Shown piece after piece: positions 15,045 to 23,864 of a stretch of 64,000 nt of DNA (positions are counted from its first letter, which is position 1; every line of letters starts with the position of its first letter). This DNA comes from JBMNPT01 sp050943735 (lineage in GTDB: Bacteria; Bacillota; Clostridia; Oscillospirales; RGIG577). A program made the position numbers and the translations under genes. The notes beneath the pieces are model-generated. The model did not search any database, had not been told where the DNA came from, and worked only from the letters and a program-made list of their open reading frames with translations. The stretch spans positions 59,812 through 123,811 of the forward strand of contig JBMNPT010000007.1 in NCBI GenBank assembly GCA_050943735.1, given 5' to 3'.

Positions 15045-16916
15045 GTGGCAAAAATTGAAAAGTCAGAATTGGCGGGCAAGGTGGAAAAGCTGGCCCGGAG
15101 CGAAAAGAACAATAAGAATGAAAAAACGGTGAGAGCTCGCCGTTCCAAGAGTGATAAGACCGAAAAGACAGAAAAAAACGCAAAGACTGAAACCAAGCGC
15201 ACCCGGAGCGAAAAACCGGAAAAGACAGAGAGACAATCCCGGCAAACCAGAGGGGCCAGCGGAGAAAAACTGAAGATCATCTCTCTGGGCGGACTCAATG
15301 AGATCGGCAAAAACCTGACGGTCATTGAATATGGACAGGACATCCTGATGGTGGACTGCGGTATGGCGTTCCCGGATGACGAAATGCCGGGCATTGACCT
15401 GGTCATCCCGGATACCACTTACCTTTCCAAAAACCGGGACCGCATCAAGGGCCTGCTCATCACCCATGGACACGAGGACCACATTGGAGCCATCCCCTAT
15501 GTGCTGCGGGATTTCAATGTGCCCATTTACGGCACCCGTATGGCCATGGGCCTGCTGCGCCGCAAGCTGGAGGAGCACCGTCTGGATAAAAAGGCGGACA
15601 TCCATTTCATCAAGCCCCATGACAAATTCAAGCTGGGCTGTTTTGGCATTGAGGCGGTGAGGGTGAATCACTCCATTGCCGATGCGCTGGCCTACGCCAT
15701 CAAGACGCCGGTGGGTACCATTGTGATGACCGGCGACTTCAAGATTGATATGACGCCCATCCAGGGAGATCCCATCGATCTGGCCCGGTTTGGCGAGCTG
15801 GGCAAGCAGGGCGTGCTGGCGCTGCTGATGGATTCCACCAACGCGGAGCGTCCGGGCTATACCATGAGTGAGCGCACAGTGGGCAAGACCTTTGACAGCA
15901 TTTTCGCCGGCACTAAAAAGCGTATCATTGTGGCTACCTTTGCCAGCAATGTGGACCGGGTGCAGCAGATCATCAATTCGGCGGTGAAATTTGGCCGTAA
16001 GGTGGCGGTTTCCGGCCGCAGCATGGTCAATATGGTGGAAGTGGCCTCGGAGCTGGGATATATTTCGGTGCCCAAGGGGACCATTGTGGATTTGGACAAC
16101 ATCGACCGGTATCCTCCGGAACGGGTGGTGATCATCACTACCGGCAGCCAGGGAGAGCCTATGAGCGCCCTGTACCGGATGGCCTACAGTGATCACCGGA
16201 AGGTGGAAATCGGCCCGGGTGATCTGGTGGTCATTTCCGCCAGCCCCATCCCCGGCAATGAAAAGGGCATCAACAATGTCATCAATGAGCTGTATAAGCA
16301 TGGGGTGGAGATCATTCACGATTCTCTGCGGGATGTGCATGTATCAGGGCACGCCTGCGCTGAGGAGCTCAAGACCATTCTCTCTCTCACTCGGCCCAAG
16401 TTTTTCATCCCCCTGCATGGCGAGTACCGGCATCTCTTCCACAATAAAATGCTGGCGGAGGGTATGGGAATCCCCTCTTCCAACATCATTCTCTCGGACA
16501 TCGGCAAGGTGATTGAACTGGATGAAAAGAGCTGCCGCATCAACGGGACGGTACCGGCTGGACGGGTGTTGGTAGATGGTCTGGGCGTGGGCGATGTGGG
16601 TAACATCGTACTGCGGGACCGGAAACATCTGGCACAGGATGGACTCATCGTGGTGGTGGTCACCCTGGACAAGGGCAGCGGTTTTGTGCTCAGTGGCCCG
16701 GATATTGTGTCCCGGGGCTTTGTGTATGTACGGGAAGCGGAGGACCTGATGGAAAAGGTGCGGCTGGAGGCCAAACGTACCCTGGAACGCTGTGAGGAAA
16801 ACAGTGTCACCGACTGGGGCGCTATCAAAACCAAGCTGAAACAGTCCATCAGCGATCTGCTCTTTGAAAAGACCAAACGCAAGCCCATGATTCTGCCCAT
16901 CATCATGGAAATTTGA
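15045..16916 (+). CDS. rnj: Ribonuclease J
   Basis: RNase J is a metallo-beta-lactamase endo- and 5'-exonuclease central to mRNA turnover and rRNA maturation in Firmicutes. The 623-aa protein has an unusual N-terminal extension of about 70 residues made almost only of Lys, Glu, Arg, Thr and Ser. The canonical domain then begins at KIISLGGLNEIGKN, with the zinc motif HGHEDHIG, the beta-CASP region and a C-terminal domain. An ATG lies at 15039, but GGAGGG is only 2 nt before it, whereas the GTG at 15045 is 8 nt away, so GTG is preferred. Whether it is RNase J1 or J2 cannot be said. Confidence 0.93.
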   Translation: MAKIEKSELAGKVEKLARSEKNNKNEKTVRARRSKSDKTEKTEKNAKTETKRTRSEKPEKTERQSRQTRGASGEKLKIISLGGLNEIGKNLTVIEYGQDILMVDCGMAFPDDEMPGIDLVIPDTTYLSKNRDRIKGLLITHGHEDHIGAIPYVLRDFNVPIYGTRMAMGLLRRKLEEHRLDKKADIHFIKPHDKFKLGCFGIEAVRVNHSIADALAYAIKTPVGTIVMTGDFKIDMTPIQGDPIDLARFGELGKQGVLALLMDSTNAERPGYTMSERTVGKTFDSIFAGTKKRIIVATFASNVDRVQQIINSAVKFGRKVAVSGRSMVNMVEVASELGYISVPKGTIVDLDNIDRYPPERVVIITTGSQGEPMSALYRMAYSDHRKVEIGPGDLVVISASPIPGNEKGINNVINELYKHGVEIIHDSLRDVHVSGHACAEELKTILSLTRPKFFIPLHGEYRHLFHNKMLAEGMGIPSSNIILSDIGKVIELDEKSCRINGTVPAGRVLVDGLGVGDVGNIVLRDRKHLAQDGLIVVVVTLDKGSGFVLSGPDIVSRGFVYVREAEDLMEKVRLEAKRTLERCEENSVTDWGAIKTKLKQSISDLLFEKTKRKPMILPIIMEI

Positions 16917-16917
16917 G

Positions 16918-16955
16918 TAAAAAGCCCCGCGAAAAGAAATTCGCGGGGCTTTTTG
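16918..16955 (+). terminator. Terminator of the RNase J gene
   Basis: A 10-bp stem (16923-16932 with 16941-16950) followed by T5. Confidence 0.9.
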
Positions 16956-17094
16956 TAGGCAATCCATCACATTTCTCGGCCATGTTTTGGAAAAAAACTA
17001 GCCTTGACGCTGAAAGTATGCTAAGATAAAGGTATTATTGACAGTGGACGCATAGCGTCTGCTCCCCATCTGAAAAATAAAGGAATGTGAACCT

Positions 17095-18045
17095 ATGGAG
17101 CGTACCAAGCAAAAGGCTAAAATCATCCTGACTTCATTTCTCTGCATTGCCATGTGCGTATTGGGAGCTAAGGTTCCGCTGGGCAACCCTCTCACCACCA
17201 TGGTGGGCGCGGGTGCACTGGCGGTACTGGTATTTCGTGCGCCTCTATGGGTGCCTGCTCTCACTGTAGTGCTGGGCGCAGCATTCAGTTTTGCCCTGGG
17301 TTGTTCTCTGGGATTGGTCATTTCCGCCATGCTGTGTATGTTGGCGGCGGGTGTGGCCATGGGCGTGTGTATGAAACGGGAGTATTCCTTTAAGCAGCTG
17401 ATGCTGGTACTCATCGCGGTGGTGACCCTGATCAACGGCGGGCTCTCGCTGCTGTCGGTGTATCTCAATTTTGGTTCCATTACGGTGGATAATATGCTGG
17501 CCCCCTATGAGGACATCTATTACACCATGGAACAGGCTTTTGTGGCGGCTGGCAATACTGCCTATGAGGCATCCATGGCGGTCAAGGGCATTCGGGATTT
17601 CATGGGCAGTGTGCTCATCGGCTACATTGTGCTCTCCTCCATGCTCATTGCCTTCGGCGCCTGTCTGTGCACGCTGGGGCTGATGTGGCTGCTCTATCGG
17701 GTGGTGTTTCCTCAGTACCGGTTCCTGCGCAGCTTCCAGGTGAGCCGAGTGGGAGGCATCTTTTTCCTCATTTCCTTTTTGGGAATGATTGTTTTTACCG
17801 ACCGGATTATGGTGGGGGCGTTTTCCAATTTTGTTCTGATTTTTGCCCCTGTCTTTTTGCTGGAGGGTTTATCGCTGCTGGAGTGGAACTTCAACCGGAT
17901 GGGTATGAAGTGGCTCACCAAGGCGGCGTTGTACATCTGTATTTTCGCGACTCTGTTTTTGCCGTTTGTCAACATGGTCAACGCCTGCGTGGCGCTGGGT
18001 GTGCTGGACAGCCTGGCGGATTACCGGAAAACCCGGCGCAAATAG
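17095..18045 (+). CDS. DUF2232 (YybS-like) membrane protein
   Basis: The 316-aa protein has about eight membrane spans spread over its whole length and no catalytic motif. Together with its place directly ahead of gdpP and rplI, this matches YybS (DUF2232), whose molecular role is not known. It begins with a short basic segment (MERTKQKAK), has AATAAAGGA-like purines before the ATG, and ends with a basic tail. It heads a seven-gene run ending in ftsH; gdpP starts 37 nt downstream. Confidence 0.75.
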   Translation: MERTKQKAKIILTSFLCIAMCVLGAKVPLGNPLTTMVGAGALAVLVFRAPLWVPALTVVLGAAFSFALGCSLGLVISAMLCMLAAGVAMGVCMKREYSFKQLMLVLIAVVTLINGGLSLLSVYLNFGSITVDNMLAPYEDIYYTMEQAFVAAGNTAYEASMAVKGIRDFMGSVLIGYIVLSSMLIAFGACLCTLGLMWLLYRVVFPQYRFLRSFQVSRVGGIFFLISFLGMIVFTDRIMVGAFSNFVLIFAPVFLLEGLSLLEWNFNRMGMKWLTKAALYICIFATLFLPFVNMVNACVALGVLDSLADYRKTRRK

Positions 18046-18081
18046 CCGGACGGGTCAGCAGAAGCGCGGGAGGGAACGCGT

Positions 18082-20124
18082 ATGGATAAAAAACTGTTTA
18101 AGGGCTTTGAGCCGGGTGTGCGGTTGCTGCTGGTGGTGCTGCTGATTCATGCTCTGGCGGCGGCGGTGCTGTTTCACTGGTATGCGGCAGTGGCGGAAGT
18201 GGTCATTTTTGGCGCTGTCTATTACTATTATGCCGTCACCGGACGTGCCCGCAAAAAAGACATCATGAAATACATTGAGAACCTGAGCTGCGATGTGGAC
18301 ACATTGTCTCAGCAGTCGGTGCTCAATTTTCCCATGCCCATGCTGCTGGTGCGGGCGGATGGTATGATTTCCTGGTACAACGCTCTGTTCACTGAGATTT
18401 TGGGTCCCAAGGGAGCCAATTATTTTCAGCGTCCGCTGTGGGAGGTATTCCCCACTGTGGAGATGGAAAAATTGCTGCAGGAGAGCGAGTGCCGGGTGGG
18501 CTATGAAGGCCGCAGCTTTGTACTGCATGGGTCGGTAGTGGCCCGCAATGAGGAGGAGCGGCCGGAATTGCTGGCCTTTTACCTCACTGAGGAAACCGAG
18601 CTCATCCGGATGAAGCAGGAAGTGGAGAATCACCAGAGCGTGGTGGCGGTGGTGATGATCGATAACTATGATGAAGTGATTCTGCAAGCCAGCGATGTGG
18701 AAAAGGCCACCCTCATTGCCAGCATTGATAATCGAGTGGGCCAGTGGGCCAAAAAATACAGTGGATTTTTGCAGCGGTACCAGCGGGACCGGTATCTGCT
18801 CATCATGGAAATGCCCTACTACAAGGCCATGGTGAAGGATAAGTGCTCCATTTTGGATAACATCAAGGAAATTGTGGTGGGTGAGAGCAAAATCCCGGTG
18901 ACGCTGAGCATCGGCGTGGGCAAGGGAACCTATTCCTTCATTGAAAAATATGAATATGCCCGGGCGGGCATTGAAATCGCCTTGGGACGCGGCGGCGACC
19001 AGGTGGTGGTGAAGTCCGGGGATATTTATGAGTATTTCGGCGGAAAATCCAAAGAGATGGAAAAACGGACCAAGGTCAAGTCCAGAGTGATGGCCACTGC
19101 GCTGCGAGAACTGATCCGCGGCAGCGATCATGTGTATATCATGGGGCATCACTTTGTGGACCTGGACGCGTTGGGAGCCGCAGTGGGGGTAGCCCGTATC
19201 GCCCGCAATTTCGGCAAGTCCCCCCGCATTTTCCTGGACGTCCGTTCCCAGACCATTGACCGGGCGGTGACCGAGCTGGAACGCTGCCCTGAGTATGAGG
19301 ATACCTTTGTGACGGTGTCGGGCAATCTGCCCATCATCACCGACAAAACCCTGCTGGTGGTGGTGGACACCCACAGCAGCAAATTTGTGGAGTGGCCCGA
19401 ATTGCTGCGGGCCTGTACCAAAGTGGTGGTCATCGACCACCATCGCCGGGGCGAGTATTTCATTGACAATGCCACCCTCATGTTCCATGAACCCTATGCC
19501 TCTTCGGCCAGTGAGATGGTCACCGAGGTGGCGGGCTATCTGGACAAAGAGGGCAAGCTCACCCGGGATGAGGCCAACATTCTGTTGGCCGGTATCATTC
19601 TGGATACCAAGGGCTTCACCCTGAAAACCGGGGTGCGCACCTTTGAGGCGGCCTCCGCTCTCCGGCGGCTGGGCGCCGATACAGTGGAAGCCAAACGGTA
19701 TTTCCAAAATACGCTGGAGGAGTATAAGCGTAAAGCGTCCTTTATCTCCACTGCGGAATTCTTTGACAACATCGCCATCTGTGTCAGTGAGAATGAGGGC
19801 AATACCCTCACTCGGGAGCTGTTTGCCCAGTGCATTGACGACTTGATGAGCGTGGAAGGCATTGATGCATCCTTTGGCATCGCCCGTTTTGGCGATCAGG
19901 TGCACGTGTCGGGCCGTTCCTACGGCAAAATCAATGTCCAGGTCATCGTAGAACGCCTGGGCGGAGGAGGTCATCAGACCATGGCGGGTGCCCAGCTCTC
20001 CGGTAAAACGGTGGGTCAGGTGAAGGTCATGTTGCTGGGGGCCATCTATCACAACGAAAGCATCGATAACATCGGGGAGGAAACAACACATGAAAGTCAT
20101 TCTGTTGGAAGACGTAAAGGGTAA
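18082..20124 (+). CDS. gdpP: Cyclic-di-AMP phosphodiesterase GdpP
   Basis: GdpP hydrolyses c-di-AMP to pApA and thereby controls potassium and osmotic balance and wall stress. The 680-aa protein has two N-terminal membrane spans (residues 13-55), a PAS-like domain (about 75-165), a degenerate GGDEF domain (about 170-300, no GGDEF motif), and a DHH/DHHA1 catalytic part. That part has GHHFVDLDALGA (H356), VVDTH, VIDHHRRGEYF and the GGGGH motif near residue 632. The usual GHRNPDxDS motif is GHHFVDLDAL here. The 3' end overlaps rplI by 35 nt in another frame. TrkA/TrkH, a potassium system of the type often controlled by c-di-AMP, is at 37.8 kb. Confidence 0.93.
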   Translation: MDKKLFKGFEPGVRLLLVVLLIHALAAAVLFHWYAAVAEVVIFGAVYYYYAVTGRARKKDIMKYIENLSCDVDTLSQQSVLNFPMPMLLVRADGMISWYNALFTEILGPKGANYFQRPLWEVFPTVEMEKLLQESECRVGYEGRSFVLHGSVVARNEEERPELLAFYLTEETELIRMKQEVENHQSVVAVVMIDNYDEVILQASDVEKATLIASIDNRVGQWAKKYSGFLQRYQRDRYLLIMEMPYYKAMVKDKCSILDNIKEIVVGESKIPVTLSIGVGKGTYSFIEKYEYARAGIEIALGRGGDQVVVKSGDIYEYFGGKSKEMEKRTKVKSRVMATALRELIRGSDHVYIMGHHFVDLDALGAAVGVARIARNFGKSPRIFLDVRSQTIDRAVTELERCPEYEDTFVTVSGNLPIITDKTLLVVVDTHSSKFVEWPELLRACTKVVVIDHHRRGEYFIDNATLMFHEPYASSASEMVTEVAGYLDKEGKLTRDEANILLAGIILDTKGFTLKTGVRTFEAASALRRLGADTVEAKRYFQNTLEEYKRKASFISTAEFFDNIAICVSENEGNTLTRELFAQCIDDLMSVEGIDASFGIARFGDQVHVSGRSYGKINVQVIVERLGGGGHQTMAGAQLSGKTVGQVKVMLLGAIYHNESIDNIGEETTHESHSVGRRKG

Positions 20125-20539
20125 GGGCAAAAAGGGTCAGGAGGTCAACGTGAGCGACGGCTACGCGCAGAATTTCCTGTTTCCCAAAAAGCTGGCCATG
20201 GAAGCCACTGCGAAAAACCTCAATGACATGAAGGGCAAGCAGGAGGCTCAGGCTTTCCGCAAAGCGGAGGAGAAAAAGGCAGCTGAGGAGACCAAGAGCA
20301 AGCTGTCGGGCGTCAATGTAAAGCTCACCGCCAAGGGTGGCACCAGCGGCCGGATTTTTGGCAGCGTGACCGCCAAGGAAATTGCCGATGAGCTGAAAAA
20401 GGTGTACGGCATTGAAGTGGATAAGCGGAAGATCGACACCGGAGAAGGACTCAAGAGCTTCGGCACCTATCAGCTGAAGGTGAAGCTCCATCCGGAAGTG
20501 ATGGCCGATCTGAAGGTGACAGTGGAACAGGAGGGCTGA
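20090..20539 (+). CDS. rplI: Large ribosomal subunit protein bL9
   Basis: bL9 binds 23S rRNA near the L1 stalk and helps reading-frame maintenance. The 149-aa protein has the family start MKVILLEDVKGKGKKG, an N-terminal domain with NFLFPKKLA, the long connecting helix rich in Lys, Glu and Ala, and the C-terminal domain. GGGAGG precedes the ATG, which lies inside the end of gdpP, so translation of the two is probably coupled. Confidence 0.97.
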   Translation: MKVILLEDVKGKGKKGQEVNVSDGYAQNFLFPKKLAMEATAKNLNDMKGKQEAQAFRKAEEKKAAEETKSKLSGVNVKLTAKGGTSGRIFGSVTAKEIADELKKVYGIEVDKRKIDTGEGLKSFGTYQLKVKLHPEVMADLKVTVEQEG

Positions 20540-20593
20540 CAGCAGCCCTTTTTCCGCTGGTGGGAAGAATGAAAGGGCAAGGAGGTGGATACC

Positions 20594-21928
20594 ATGGCCA
20601 TGGAGGAGGATCTGCTGCGGCAGATGCCCTACAGCAGCGAAGCCGAGATGAGTGTGCTGGGCGGCGTGCTCATTGATGAAGAGCGAATGAGTGAAGTGGT
20701 GGGGCTGCTCCGGGAGGAGGACTTTTATTTGGCGGAAAACCGGATGGTGTTCGCCGCCATGACCGAGCTGTACAATATGGGGCGGCACATTGATCTGGTG
20801 AGCCTCATCGAAACCATGAAGCGGCAGGGCAATTATGAAAAGGCCGGAGGTCGGGAATATATCGCCCGGCTCATTGACATGGTGCCCACTGCTGCCAATG
20901 TGGAGAGTTACTGCCGGGTTGTCCAGGAGAAGAGCGGCCTGCGGCAGCTCATCACCGCCGCCGGAGAAATCCAGCGGATGTGTCTGGAAGGGGGCGATGA
21001 GGCCCGGGCCATCATGGATGTGGCGGAACAGAAAATCGCCGCCGCCCTGCAGGGCCATACCAGTCAGAGCATGGCCACCATCAAGGAGGTCATTCTGGAG
21101 GCCTATGACATTCTGCATAAGCTCTCCTATGACAAAGAGGATGTCATGGGTGTCCCCACCGGTTTTCGGGATTTGGACAGCCTGATCGTGGGCCTCAATA
21201 AATCGGATTTGTGTTTGCTGGCCGCCCGTCCTGGCATGGGCAAAACCTCTTTCGCGCTGAATATCGCCCAGAACGTGGCACTGCGCACCGGAAAATCAGT
21301 GGCCATCTTTTCACTGGAAATGTCCAAAGAGCAGCTGGTCAACCGGATGCTCTCCAGTGAGGCCATGGTGGACAGCTATAAACTGCGTACCGGTGAGCTG
21401 GATGACGAGGACTGGACCAAACTGGCCCGGGCGGCGGGGCTTTTGTCCACCGCTAATATTTATCTGGATGATACATCCGGCATCAACGCGCTGGAGATGA
21501 AGGCCAAATGCCGCCGGATCAAGGATTTGGGCATGGTGGTCATCGATTATCTGCAGCTGATGCAGGGCAGCCGTCATACCGATAACCGTGTGGCGGAAGT
21601 GTCGGAAATTTCCCGTTCTCTCAAAATCATGGCCAAGGAGCTCAATGTGCCGGTGATCTGCCTTTCGCAGTTGTCCCGGGGCCCTGAGTCCCGTACCGAT
21701 AAACGTCCCATGCTGTCCGATTTGCGTGAGTCCGGCTCCATCGAACAGGACGCGGATATTGTAATTTTCCTGTACCGGGAGGATTACTACGACAAAGAAA
21801 CCGAAAAGCGCAATGTGGCGGAGTGTATCGTTTCCAAAAACCGGCATGGTTCCACCAACAAAGTGGAATTGCAGTGGTTGGGACAGTATACTCGCTTTTC
21901 CACCCAGGAGAAGGTGTACAATGAATGA
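20594..21928 (+). CDS. dnaB: Replicative DNA helicase DnaB (DnaC in Bacillus)
   Basis: Hexameric 5'-3' helicase of the replication fork. The 444-aa protein has an N-terminal helical domain (about residues 1-110, MPYSSEAEMSVLGG near the start) and a RecA-like domain. The latter has Walker A AARPGMGKTSFAL (about residue 208), Walker B VVIDYLQLM, and the downstream SQLSRGPESR and DLRESGSIEQDAD motifs. Length is normal. The frame extends to a GTG inside the AAGGAGG sequence; the ATG at 20594 with 8-nt spacing is the start. It overlaps tilS by 8 nt. Confidence 0.97.
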   Translation: MAMEEDLLRQMPYSSEAEMSVLGGVLIDEERMSEVVGLLREEDFYLAENRMVFAAMTELYNMGRHIDLVSLIETMKRQGNYEKAGGREYIARLIDMVPTAANVESYCRVVQEKSGLRQLITAAGEIQRMCLEGGDEARAIMDVAEQKIAAALQGHTSQSMATIKEVILEAYDILHKLSYDKEDVMGVPTGFRDLDSLIVGLNKSDLCLLAARPGMGKTSFALNIAQNVALRTGKSVAIFSLEMSKEQLVNRMLSSEAMVDSYKLRTGELDDEDWTKLARAAGLLSTANIYLDDTSGINALEMKAKCRRIKDLGMVVIDYLQLMQGSRHTDNRVAEVSEISRSLKIMAKELNVPVICLSQLSRGPESRTDKRPMLSDLRESGSIEQDADIVIFLYREDYYDKETEKRNVAECIVSKNRHGSTNKVELQWLGQYTRFSTQEKVYNE

Positions 21929-23273
21929 TCTGGTGCGCGCTGCGCTGGAGGAGTATCATATGCTGGAGCCCGGCCAGCGGGTGTTGGTGGGGCTTAGCGG
22001 CGGCGCCGATTCTACGGCGCTGTTGCTCTGCCTGAGGGAATTGGAGATCCCGGTGACGGCCCTCTATGTGGAGCATGGCATCCGGGGAGAGGAATCTCTG
22101 CGGGATGAGGAATTTTGCCGGGCGCTGTGTGAAAAACTGGAAGTGCCCTTTGAAAGCCGGCGGGTGGATGTGCCCGCACTGGCCCGGGCGGAGGGGATGT
22201 CGGTGGAGCTGGCCGCCCGCCAGGCCCGGTACGCGCTGTTGCAGCGCGTGGCGGAACAGCATGGTTGCCACAAAATTGCCACTGCCCACACTGCCGATGA
22301 CAACGCCGAAACACTGCTGTTCCGCTTGGCCCGGGGAACCGGGCCGGAGGGCCTGGCGGGCATCCCTCCGGTGCGGGGCAACCTGATCCGCCCGCTGCTG
22401 GGATGTACCCGCCGGCAGGTGGAGGCCTATCTGGCCAGCCGAAAGCAGACCTATATGACTGACTCCACCAATCATTCAGATGACTACGCCCGCAATCGTC
22501 TGCGCCACCATGTGATGCCATGGTTGGAAAGGGAATACCCCGGCGCAACAGAGCGTATGGCTGCTGTCGCTGGGGATTTACTGCTGGATCAGCAGCTGCT
22601 GGGCGGCATGACGGAGGAATTCATCCAAAGCCATGTGCGGCGGGAAGGCGAAAGCCTGCTGTTGGAGCGGCAATCGCTGGAGCAACTGGCCCCGGCCCTG
22701 CGGGGGCGGGTGCTGGTGCGGCTGGTACGGCTGGCGGGGCAGGAGCCTCACCGGGTGCATGTGCAGCAGATGCTTTCCATGGTGATGATGGACGGAGAAT
22801 TTCGGGAACTGACCCTTCCCGGCGGACTCCGATGGCAGTGCAGCTGCGGACAGCTGCGGCTGGGACCGGCTCAGGAAGTCCCTTCCTATGGACAGCAGCT
22901 GGAAGTGGGAACCCAGGTGGAATTGCCTGGTGGGTATCGAGTGACATCCCAGATGCTCAATAAAATTCCACCAAAAATTCAAAGAAAATTAATGACTGCG
23001 TACCTGGATTATGATACAATAAAACAGTACATCTTTGTGCGCAATCGACGAAGCGGTGACCGGTATCCTCCACAGGGGATGGCTGGCAGCCGCAGTATAA
23101 AAAAATGGATGATCGAGGCACGGATTCCCCGGATGGAACGGGACCGGCTGCCCTTGTTTTTGGACGGGCAGCAGCTTGTGTGGTGTCCAGGGCTGCCGCC
23201 CAGAGAAGGATATGCAGCCGATGAACACACCCGGCGGGTGCTGGAGATCACAGTGGAAAAGGAGAAAGAATGA
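21921..23273 (+). CDS. tilS: tRNA(Ile)-lysidine synthase
   Basis: Modifies C34 of the CAU-anticodon isoleucine tRNA to lysidine using ATP and lysine, which is essential for decoding AUA. The 450-aa protein has the PP-loop SGGADSTALLL near residue 25, HGIRGEESLRDEEFC and the TAHTADDNAETLLFRL motif, followed by a long linker and the small C-terminal substrate-binding domain (NRRSGDRYPPQGM region). The open frame continues upstream inside dnaB; the ATG at 21921 overlapping the dnaB stop, with AGGAGAAGG nearby, is the start. The hpt gene overlaps at ATGATG. Confidence 0.93.
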   Translation: MNDLVRAALEEYHMLEPGQRVLVGLSGGADSTALLLCLRELEIPVTALYVEHGIRGEESLRDEEFCRALCEKLEVPFESRRVDVPALARAEGMSVELAARQARYALLQRVAEQHGCHKIATAHTADDNAETLLFRLARGTGPEGLAGIPPVRGNLIRPLLGCTRRQVEAYLASRKQTYMTDSTNHSDDYARNRLRHHVMPWLEREYPGATERMAAVAGDLLLDQQLLGGMTEEFIQSHVRREGESLLLERQSLEQLAPALRGRVLVRLVRLAGQEPHRVHVQQMLSMVMMDGEFRELTLPGGLRWQCSCGQLRLGPAQEVPSYGQQLEVGTQVELPGGYRVTSQMLNKIPPKIQRKLMTAYLDYDTIKQYIFVRNRRSGDRYPPQGMAGSRSIKKWMIEARIPRMERDRLPLFLDGQQLVWCPGLPPREGYAADEHTRRVLEITVEKEKE

Positions 23274-23812
23274 TGCGCGGCGATTTGGAATATGTTCTTC
23301 TGACAGAGGAGCAGATCAAAGCCAAGGTACAGGAATTGGGTCAGCAGATCTCCAAGGATTACGCGGACAAAAACCTGCTGATGGTAGGGCTGCTCAAGGG
23401 CAGCGTGGTGTTCATGAGCGATCTGATGCGGGCGGTGACCATCAGTGCCGGCATTGACTTCATGAGTGTCAGCAGTTACGGCAAGGGCGTCAAAACCTCC
23501 GGCGTGGTCAAGATCATCAAAGATCTGGATGTGGAAATCAAGGACTATGATATTCTTATCGTAGAAGACATATTGGACAGCGGCATGACACTCAGTTACA
23601 TCACCCAGATGCTGCGGGCACGCAATCCCCGGAGTATCCGGCTGTGCACTCTGCTGGATAAGCCCGAGCGGCACAAGGTGGATGTTCACATTGATTATAA
23701 AGGGTTTGTCATTCCCGATGAATTCGTGGTGGGCTACGGCTTGGATTATGCGGAAAAATACCGCAATCTGCCTTACATTGGTGTTTTGGCCCCCCGGATC
23801 TATGAAAAATGA
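23270..23812 (+). CDS. hpt: Hypoxanthine phosphoribosyltransferase
   Basis: Converts hypoxanthine (and often guanine) with PRPP to IMP/GMP for purine salvage. The 180-aa protein has the LLKGSVVFMSDLMR loop and the PRPP motif ILIVEDILDSGMTL (about residues 94-107), and ends with VVGYGLDYAEKYRNLPYIG, all as in the family. It overlaps tilS by 4 nt; the second ATG at 23273 is an equally good start. The order tilS-hpt-ftsH is conserved in Firmicutes. Confidence 0.95.
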   Translation: MMRGDLEYVLLTEEQIKAKVQELGQQISKDYADKNLLMVGLLKGSVVFMSDLMRAVTISAGIDFMSVSSYGKGVKTSGVVKIIKDLDVEIKDYDILIVEDILDSGMTLSYITQMLRARNPRSIRLCTLLDKPERHKVDVHIDYKGFVIPDEFVVGYGLDYAEKYRNLPYIGVLAPRIYEK

Positions 23813-23864
23813 TCCGCCCGCATGGGCAATTCCCCGTTGCGGGATGAGAAGGAGATGAAGGTAT

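Noticed and set aside
18055..20130. 691-codon open frame antisense to gdpP
   Set aside because: His/Gln/Gly-rich shadow translation with no domain; the plus-strand gene has all GdpP motifs.
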